Made by a program: the position numbers and the translations under genes. From positions 4,898,001-4,962,000 of the forward strand of contig CAWFMF010000004.1 in the NCBI GenBank assembly GCA_963816985.1: a stretch of 64,000 nt of DNA, in the 5' to 3' direction. Source of the stretch: JAIVJM01 sp963816985 (GTDB lineage Bacteria > Acidobacteriota > Blastocatellia > Pyrinomonadales > Pyrinomonadaceae). The notes beneath the pieces are model-generated. The model worked only from the letters and a program-made list of their open reading frames with translations, had not been told where the DNA came from and did no database searches. The stretch's first letter is position 1; each line of letters begins with the position of its first letter. This document shows positions 58,132 through 64,000 of this stretch, one piece after another.

Positions 58132-59826
58132 TCAGTGCTTGAACGCCAAGTCGGGCGGGGCGTCGCCGCCAAGCCGGGGCGACGGCTTCTGCGTCTCGGC
58201 GCGGTCGCCGAGGTGTTCGGCGGCGGGCAGAGAGATGGTGAAGGTGCTGCCGCGCCCCGGCTCGCTCTCGACCGAGACCGAGCCGCGGTGCGCCTCGACG
58301 ATGTGTTTGACGAGCGCCAGGCCCAAACCGCTCCCCTTCACGTCGTGGACTAATCCGGTGCTCACGCGGTAGAACTTCTCGAAAATCTTCTTCTGCTCCT
58401 CGCGCGGGATGCCGACGCCGTGGTCGGTCACCGAGAGCCGGACTTGTCCGTCGCGCCAGCCGAGGCGGACGATGACCTCTTTATTCTCGGAGTGCTCGGA
58501 ATACTTGACGGCGTTGTCCAGAAGGTTCATCACGGCCTGCGCGATGGCGTCGCGGTCGAGGACGGCGGGCGGCAGAGGCTTCGACGGCCCCTCGAAGACG
58601 ATGCCGAAGTCGCTCTGCTTGAGCCGCACTTCGCAGCACTTCAACGTCTCGGCGACGACCTCTTCGACGCAGACGCGCTCGAAGTGGTAGGTCTTGCGGC
58701 CCGACTCGATCTTCGAGAAGTCGAGGATGTTGTTGATGAGCTGCGTCAGGCGGCGGCTCTCGGTCTCGATGTGCTCGCCGTACTCGGTGATCTTCTCCGG
58801 CTCGCGGACGCGGCCCAACTTCATGAACTCGCCGAAGACGCGAATCGAGGAGAGCGGCGTCCGCAGCTCGTGCGAGACGTTCGAGACGAAGTCCTGCTTC
58901 ATCTGCGAGAGGCGCATCTCGCGCGAGGCCGTGCGCAAGGCGAGGATGATGCCGCCGATGAGCACGCCCGTCATCAGCAGCGAGAGCGTGAGGCTGTAGT
59001 TGAAGTTCCAGCGAGCCCACTGCTCCGGCGTCATGTGTCGGCTGCGGACGACGAGCGCGTAGTCGTAGAAGTACGGCATGCTCATCGCCGTCTTGTCGTC
59101 CTGCCCCTTGGCCTCTTGCGACGTGAAGACGAGTTGCTCCTTGCTGTCGTAGAGCGAGGCGATGACGTTCTCGTCCTGCCCGTCGGGGAAGAACTTCGGG
59201 AGCGTCTCGCGGACGACGCGCGGCAGGAGTTGCTGCTTGAAGTATTCGGTGTCGAGAATCATCCCGGTCGTCCCGACGACCTTCGACCACTCGTCAACGA
59301 CCGGCTTGTAGATGACGCGGTTCTCCGGGTCCCTGTCCTCGTAGTAGTGCATCGGCGACTTGACGGTCGTGCCCTCCTGATTGAGGAGACGCATCAGGGC
59401 GACTGCTCTTTGCGCGGCGTGCGCCTCGCCTTCGGGGACTCCCTCCATCTTCTTCATCCCGTTCGCGTCGAAGAAGAGCATCTGCGAGCTGCCGTCGGGG
59501 CCGAACGACGCGATGAAGAGACGCTTCGCGCCTTCGACGCTGCACTTCGAGAAGTGGTGCTTGACCTTGTGCAGGTTCTCGCCCTGAATCGAGTAGGCGG
59601 GGACGTTCAAGACCTGATCGGTGCTCGTCTTGTAGAAGTTCTTGACCTCTTTGGAAACGTCGCCGAGGTAGTTCTTCATCCCCACCGTGCCCGCGACGAT
59701 GGAGGTCTTCTCCAGCTTCAGAAGCGACCAGTATTGGAGGCCGAGGATGCTCAGGAGCGGGATGACGACCGCCGCGAGGCCGACCAGCAGCATGTGGTTT
59801 TTCAGGAATGTGCGGAGCTTAGACAT
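58132..59826 (-). CDS. Membrane sensor histidine kinase
   Basis: A 564-residue kinase. One transmembrane helix near 12-33 and another near 282-302 enclose a periplasmic sensor of about 245 residues without a recognised family. HisKA follows with FVSNVSHELRTPLSSIRVF; the ATPase domain has AQAVMNLLDNAVKYS, VTDHGVGIPREEQ, FEKFYRV and GSGLGLALVKHIVEAH. It is the first gene of the run kinase, NTF2-like protein, OmpR regulator. Confidence 0.94.
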   Translation of the reverse strand: MSKLRTFLKNHMLLVGLAAVVIPLLSILGLQYWSLLKLEKTSIVAGTVGMKNYLGDVSKEVKNFYKTSTDQVLNVPAYSIQGENLHKVKHHFSKCSVEGAKRLFIASFGPDGSSQMLFFDANGMKKMEGVPEGEAHAAQRAVALMRLLNQEGTTVKSPMHYYEDRDPENRVIYKPVVDEWSKVVGTTGMILDTEYFKQQLLPRVVRETLPKFFPDGQDENVIASLYDSKEQLVFTSQEAKGQDDKTAMSMPYFYDYALVVRSRHMTPEQWARWNFNYSLTLSLLMTGVLIGGIILALRTASREMRLSQMKQDFVSNVSHELRTPLSSIRVFGEFMKLGRVREPEKITEYGEHIETESRRLTQLINNILDFSKIESGRKTYHFERVCVEEVVAETLKCCEVRLKQSDFGIVFEGPSKPLPPAVLDRDAIAQAVMNLLDNAVKYSEHSENKEVIVRLGWRDGQVRLSVTDHGVGIPREEQKKIFEKFYRVSTGLVHDVKGSGLGLALVKHIVEAHRGSVSVESEPGRGSTFTISLPAAEHLGDRAETQKPSPRLGGDAPPDLAFKH

Positions 59827-60049
59827 CTTCTTCGTGCGTTACCGGCGGAAGGTGGGCTCTCTCCCGGCGCATAACATACAACGGATTGGAGGCGCGCGTC
59901 TCTAGGTGTGAGGCCGCTTTTTACGTCTTGTTGACAACTTTTACCACACTTTACCCGCCGGAGATTACATTTACACATGCCGCGCGTAGAGTCATCCCTG
60001 AAGAGTCGCCGCCTCGCACACGGTTTCACTCGGATGGGAGTGAAGGAAG

Positions 60050-60313
60050 ATGAAGATGACAAGACGGACATTGGGCAGGCTCGTCTGCGCCTCCTGCCTC
60101 GCGTTGTGCGCGGCCTTCGCTTACCAGTCGCTCGCCGCGACGCGCGTGGACGGTATCGTTCCGAGCGCCGCCGCGCGTCACGCCCCCGTGCTGCGCGGCA
60201 AAGTGCTCCTCGCCTTCGGCACTTTCGAGGTGAACGTCTCGTTCACGCCCGACGGCCAAATCCAACGCTTCCACCTCAACAGCGTGAGCCCGAAGCGGTG
60301 CGGAGACATCTGA
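60050..60313 (+). CDS. Small exported protein of unknown function
   Basis: An 87-residue protein with a signal peptide (RTLGRLVCASCLALCAAFAY) and a short mature part containing RGKVLLAFGTFEVNVSF and TPDGQIQRFHLNSVSPKRC. GAAGGAAG upstream gives a good ribosome-binding site. No family is recognised. It is divergent from the kinase operon and convergent with the ThuA-like gene. Confidence 0.62.
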   Translation: MKMTRRTLGRLVCASCLALCAAFAYQSLAATRVDGIVPSAAARHAPVLRGKVLLAFGTFEVNVSFTPDGQIQRFHLNSVSPKRCGDI

Positions 60314-60338
60314 GCCTGCGGGGACTGAGCAACTTCAC

Positions 60339-61235
60339 TCACGCACCGGGCGCGAGCCAGAGGGCGAGGTTGCGGATGTACGTCTTGATGTCTTCGAGCG
60401 CGTGCGGCTCCTTCAGATAGCCTTCGCCGGGCGGCTCCGCCACGAAACTCGGAGCGCCCTTCCTCACGTCAAAGTTGTAGTCCACGAAATGATGAAAGCT
60501 CGACTCCGCGACGGCGCGACCGAGCCGGTTGCCGTGCCCGTCCGCCGCGCGCTCGAAGGCGACGGCGAGATTGAAGGGCCGCCCCGTGACCTTGCTCTTG
60601 CCCGTAGCGATGACGCGCGCGTGCGGCTCGCCAGCGGGGACTCCCACCGCGCCCTCGTGCGGGTGCGCAGGGAAAAGGCGGATGACGCCTCCGGGCGTCG
60701 AAGGCCGGAGCAGCAGCTCGTGAACAGGCTCGGCGGGCTCGATGAGTTGATAGTCGCCGTTGCTGCCCGAATGATAGTTCGGCCACGAGATATTTGTGGT
60801 GTAGGGGTCGTCGGGCGTGTGGCGCGCGGCGTCGGGCTCAGGGTTCTTGGTGTTGAAGAAGTGCGCCGCGCCGATGCCGCCGAGCGTGCAGAGGCTGGAA
60901 CCGAGGTCTTGATGGTCGCGCGTCGTGAGGATGCCGCCGCCCCTCTGCCGGAAGCGCGTGATGCCCTTGCAGTCGGCGGCGGTGAGGCCGTCGCCCACGT
61001 CCACGGCGAAGAGCCACAGCTCGTCGAAGTCACTCTCGTCGAGCGTGCTCAGAACGGGGTCGTCTTCACCCGCCTTCGTCTCACGGTCGCGCGCGGAGAC
61101 TTCGCAGAGCTTATTCCCCGTCCCGTCTTCGAGCGCGGCGAGATGCTCGCGCAGGAGCGAGAAGCGCGCGATTGACCAGTCGTCCTCGTTCGCCGGGATG
61201 GTGGTCTGTAAAAGAATCCGTATCGGCTTTGTCAT
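60339..61235 (-). CDS. ThuA/glutamine-amidotransferase-fold-like protein
   Basis: A 298-residue soluble protein. KPIRILLQTTIP opens an alpha/beta fold; DFDELWLFAVDVGDGLTAAD and ITRFRQRGGGILTTRDHQDL resemble the segment of ThuA-like proteins where a Gly-rich turn follows a long helix. SSFHHFVDYNFDV lies near the end. No complete catalytic triad can be assigned. ATG 61235 is preferred over 61292, whose extension overlaps the start of the fold poorly. The reductase gene upstream ends 54 bases before this start. Confidence 0.62.
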   Translation of the reverse strand: MTKPIRILLQTTIPANEDDWSIARFSLLREHLAALEDGTGNKLCEVSARDRETKAGEDDPVLSTLDESDFDELWLFAVDVGDGLTAADCKGITRFRQRGGGILTTRDHQDLGSSLCTLGGIGAAHFFNTKNPEPDAARHTPDDPYTTNISWPNYHSGSNGDYQLIEPAEPVHELLLRPSTPGGVIRLFPAHPHEGAVGVPAGEPHARVIATGKSKVTGRPFNLAVAFERAADGHGNRLGRAVAESSFHHFVDYNFDVRKGAPSFVAEPPGEGYLKEPHALEDIKTYIRNLALWLAPGA

Positions 61236-61288
61236 CTTCGGCCCTGCCCTTCCATCAAAAACTATCGAAGCGGACGACGGCGACCCGT

Positions 61289-62251
61289 TCAAGGGACGAG
61301 GACTATCTTGCCGTGCGCGCCCGGCTGCAACACGGCCTCGTGCGCGCGGGCGGCGTCGGCGAGCGGCATCTCGCGCCCGACGACGGGGCGCAGCGTCCCG
61401 TTCTCCAACCCGGCGACGATGGCGGCGTGGATGGACGCCTTCTCCTGCGGAGAGATGTTGAAGAGCGTCAGCCCGACGATGCTCGCGTCGCGCGTCATCA
61501 AGGCGCGCGGGTTAATCTCCACGGGGCCGCGCGAGCCGACGACGGCCACCCGCCCGCCCTTCGCCAGTACGTCGAGGTCTCTGCCGAGGTTGACGTTGGC
61601 GAGCATCTCTAAGATCACGTCCACGCCGCGCCCGCCCGTCAGCGCCAAGACCTCCTTCAAGTAATCCGGCGCGTGATGGTCGAGCACGTGATGCGCGCCC
61701 TGCTCTTTGACGAGCCTTCGTCCCTCGTCCGTCCCGCCCGTGCCGATGACTTGGAGCCCGGCGGCGCGCGCCAACTGGACGGCGGCTGTCCCGACGCCGC
61801 CGCTCGCGCCGTGCACGAGCACCCACTCGCCCGCCACGCCGCGCGCCCTCTGGAAGAGCGCGCGGTAAGCGGTCGCGTAAGGCGTGTTGAGGCCCGCCCC
61901 CTGCGCGAACGAGACGCCTTCGGGCAGAGGGTGTACCTGCCCCTCTTCGCACACGCACAGCTCCGCATACGTGCCGCTCACGCTGCCCGCGACGTAAACC
62001 CTCTCGCCCACCGTGACGCGCGAGACGCCCTCGCCGACGGCCTCGATTGTGCCCGCCGCGTCGAGCCCCGGCGTGAACGGCACGGGCGGCCTGACGGCGT
62101 GCGCGCCCGAACGGATGTATGTATCAACCGGGTTCACGCCCACGGCGCGGACGCGCACAAGGACTTGCCCCGCCCCCGGCTTTGGTTCTTCGACCTCTTC
62201 GAGCCGCAGCGCTTCAGGCCCGCCGAACTCGTGTACTCGAATCGCTTTCAT
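61289..62251 (-). CDS. NADPH:quinone reductase-like medium-chain dehydrogenase
   Basis: A 320-residue zinc-independent MDR enzyme. The N-terminus MKAIRVHEFGGPEALRLEEV is typical of quinone oxidoreductases, followed by VGVNPVDTYIRSG, PFTPGLDAAGTIEAVG and the NADPH site VLVHGASGGVGTAAVQLARA. DVILEMLANVNLGRDLDVLA and LTLFNISPQ fit the QOR family. The structural and catalytic zinc ligands of alcohol dehydrogenases are absent. It probably reduces quinones or enones with NADPH. It is co-directional with the ThuA-like gene downstream. Confidence 0.92.
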   Translation of the reverse strand: MKAIRVHEFGGPEALRLEEVEEPKPGAGQVLVRVRAVGVNPVDTYIRSGAHAVRPPVPFTPGLDAAGTIEAVGEGVSRVTVGERVYVAGSVSGTYAELCVCEEGQVHPLPEGVSFAQGAGLNTPYATAYRALFQRARGVAGEWVLVHGASGGVGTAAVQLARAAGLQVIGTGGTDEGRRLVKEQGAHHVLDHHAPDYLKEVLALTGGRGVDVILEMLANVNLGRDLDVLAKGGRVAVVGSRGPVEINPRALMTRDASIVGLTLFNISPQEKASIHAAIVAGLENGTLRPVVGREMPLADAARAHEAVLQPGAHGKIVLVP

Positions 62252-62297
62252 CTTGGCTCTCCGCTGTGACCAATCTTGTAACGGAACCCCGCCGCCG

Positions 62298-64000
62298 TCA
62301 ACGCGAACTCGCCAGACGGCTCGCGCCTTGCGCGTCGAGGCGGAAGACGCGCCGGACGATGGTCGTGTCGCTCGAACGCGAAGAGGGCGCGGGCATCATG
62401 TACGGCGGTCGCGGCTGGAAGGCCGGGCCGGGCACGCCGGGCAGCTCGTATGAGATGTCTTCAAGGACGAGCCGGAGCGGTGAAGTGTCGCGGATTTCCA
62501 GCCGCAGCTCGAAGCCTTCGGCGGGCGGCGCGGCGTAAGAGAGTCGCAGCCCTTGCGGCGCGTCAACGCTGCTTTCAATCAAGGGACGGTTGTTGACGAA
62601 GGCGCGACGGACTTCCGTCTCCGGCTCGGTGAAGACGAGCATTGAAGGCGCGCGGCGCGCGGAGGTGAGCCGCAGGCGCAGAGAGCGCACGCCTTCGCCC
62701 GCCGCGCGGTCTTCGAGGACTTCGACGCCTGGGGCAGGGAGCGAGACGGCGGGCGCGTCTCTTTGCCAGCCGTGCGGCCTCAGCCACGGGAAGACGTGCG
62801 CGACGCTCTCGCGGCTCGCGCCCTCGCCGACGAACTGCGAAGTCCACTCGTCCGCGCGCGCGTCCATGCTCACCCAACGCGCGCGGCCCGCGTCCGCGTC
62901 GAGCAGATAAAAGACGCTGTTGACCTTCTTCTGTTGCGCGTCGAAGCCGGAACCGTTGACGCCCGCGAGGACGAAGCCGACGCCCGCGACCGCCAACACG
63001 ACGGGCAGAAGCCAACGCCCTCTCGCCGTCAAAAGTGAAAGCAGTTGGGGGACGAAGAGGCCCGTCAGCAGCACCGTCAAGATCATGTAGAACCCCGCCA
63101 GCTCCATCCCCAACATCATGAAGAGCATGTAAACGAGCGGCGCGAAGAGGAGCACGGCGGGGACGGCAGAGAGCGCGAGGACGAGTTGGCTCGTCGGCGA
63201 GACGACGCGGCCTTCGCCTCTGAAGACGAGCAAGGCGAGGCCGGGCACGGCGCACAGCAGCGGCCACGCGTACAGGAAGCTTCCGAGCGGGAGCAGCGCC
63301 GTCGTCACGAGCAGAAGGAGCAGCCACCAACCAAGCGCGCCCGCCAGAAGGTCTGCCGCCCGCGCTCGCCGGAAGAGGAACGCGTACACGGCGACGGCCA
63401 CGGCGAGGGCCAGCAGCACGAGTCCAAGCTCGTAAGGCTGAAGGTTATAAGGCGTCCTCCACGGGAGCGATTCGTAGCCCCCGGTGATGAGCTTGCGCGC
63501 CGCGCGCCACGCGCCCGTCGTGACCGCCCACGCCGACACGGACGCGACGAGGACGGCGAGGAAGCCCCCGGCCATCCCTCTGAAGGTCAGAGTCCTGCGC
63601 TTCAGTCCGAAGAGCACGACCAACACGAAAAGCACGGCGGCGAGCGCGGCGAGCGGCACGGCCCAGACCTCGGAGTAGTGTATGAAGAACGTGCCGAGGA
63701 GGTTGAAGTAGACGGCGTCGCGCTCTCTGGTCTCGCGGAGGTCGAGAGCGCCGAAGCGTCGCGCGAGCGCGAGCGCGTAGGAGCCGTGATGTTGAAGGCT
63801 GCGCTCGTCCAACTCGTCCGCGTTGTCGAGCTGCGTGTGGTAATGCGTGAAGCGGTCGGCGTAGGCGAAGTTGAGACCCGCCGCGCCCGCATCCTTAAAG
63901 ACGGTCATGTCCGTGTCGTTCGGCAGACGCTTGTAGACGGCGTACATGAGCGAGTTCGCCACCACGCTCGGCGCGCTTTGCGCCAGCTCGCGGACAAGCA
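62298..64000 (-). CDS. M28-family membrane metallopeptidase (FXNA/ERMP1-like), N-terminus outside window
   Basis: The 3' 567 or so codons of a larger gene; the frame stays open to the right edge, so the start and the zinc-binding catalytic core lie beyond 64,000. The visible part begins with the end of an M28 peptidase domain (FKDAGAAGLNFAYADRFTHYHTQLDN, where the YHT-x-x-D is typical of the family). About nine transmembrane helices follow (residues about 110-370 of the visible part), then a soluble C-terminal domain. This layout matches eukaryote-like ERMP1/FXNA proteins and their bacterial relatives. The GTG at 63,965 is an internal codon, not the start. Confidence 0.85.
   Translation of the reverse strand, partial: LVRELAQSAPSVVANSLMYAVYKRLPNDTDMTVFKDAGAAGLNFAYADRFTHYHTQLDNADELDERSLQHHGSYALALARRFGALDLRETRERDAVYFNLLGTFFIHYSEVWAVPLAALAAVLFVLVVLFGLKRRTLTFRGMAGGFLAVLVASVSAWAVTTGAWRAARKLITGGYESLPWRTPYNLQPYELGLVLLALAVAVAVYAFLFRRARAADLLAGALGWWLLLLLVTTALLPLGSFLYAWPLLCAVPGLALLVFRGEGRVVSPTSQLVLALSAVPAVLLFAPLVYMLFMMLGMELAGFYMILTVLLTGLFVPQLLSLLTARGRWLLPVVLAVAGVGFVLAGVNGSGFDAQQKKVNSVFYLLDADAGRARWVSMDARADEWTSQFVGEGASRESVAHVFPWLRPHGWQRDAPAVSLPAPGVEVLEDRAAGEGVRSLRLRLTSARRAPSMLVFTEPETEVRRAFVNNRPLIESSVDAPQGLRLSYAAPPAEGFELRLEIRDTSPLRLVLEDISYELPGVPGPAFQPRPPYMMPAPSSRSSDTTIVRRVFRLDAQGASRLASSR

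Overview
The window is GC-rich bacterial chromosome. It carries two tRNAs, about fifty protein genes, one intact insertion sequence and several families of non-coding palindromic repeats. I infer an Acidobacteriota-like organism, most likely class Blastocatellia. The basis is gene content: a multiheme cytochrome beside a porin, YARHG proteins with a Ser/Thr kinase, a DUF5939-type cyclase, and chaperone-protease genes in the order tig-clpP-clpX-lon. No rRNA or marker phylogeny is present, so this is a guess from content.

Bases 1-20,450 hold signalling and envelope genes: a single-domain response regulator, a small exported protein, a lysine-rich histone-H1-like protein, a membrane-anchored unknown, a nucleotide cyclase, topoisomerase III, a Ser/Thr kinase ending in a YARHG domain next to a secreted protein with four YARHG repeats, an amidase, and a DUF2071 protein. 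They also hold a two-gene operon for an outer-membrane barrel and a 1317-residue decaheme cytochrome/LVIVD-propeller protein. An IS630-type element (20,728-21,739) with TA duplications and an A7 frameshift site follows, then tRNA-Leu(UAG).

Bases 22,000-35,650 are housekeeping: tig, clpP, clpX, lon, a conserved small protein, yihA/engB, rho, glgA, trxA, a Cys-cluster protein and purA. An AT-rich HNH gene and tRNA-Lys(UUU) follow.

Bases 36,800-50,600 form a c-di-GMP/envelope region. Two paralogous membrane-PAS-GGDEF-EAL proteins, each followed by a PilZ gene, flank a hybrid histidine kinase, a RedB-like thioredoxin-fold protein, and a minus-strand run of SPOR, amidase and actin-like ATPase genes. 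Bases 50,900-56,600 are a polysaccharide or glycolipid cluster: membrane protein, GT2, SDR epimerase, a frameshifted DegT aminotransferase and a methyltransferase. Next comes a two-component operon with an exported NTF2-like gene between kinase and regulator, then a small exported protein, a ThuA-like protein, a quinone reductase and a partial M28 membrane peptidase.

The least explained content is non-coding. (i) Three REP-like long palindromes; two supply the last codons and stops of adjacent genes. (ii) Six hairpins built from 7-bp-periodic short repeats, three of which abut start codons lacking a Shine-Dalgarno sequence. (iii) Two copies of a nested palindrome of about 220 bp.
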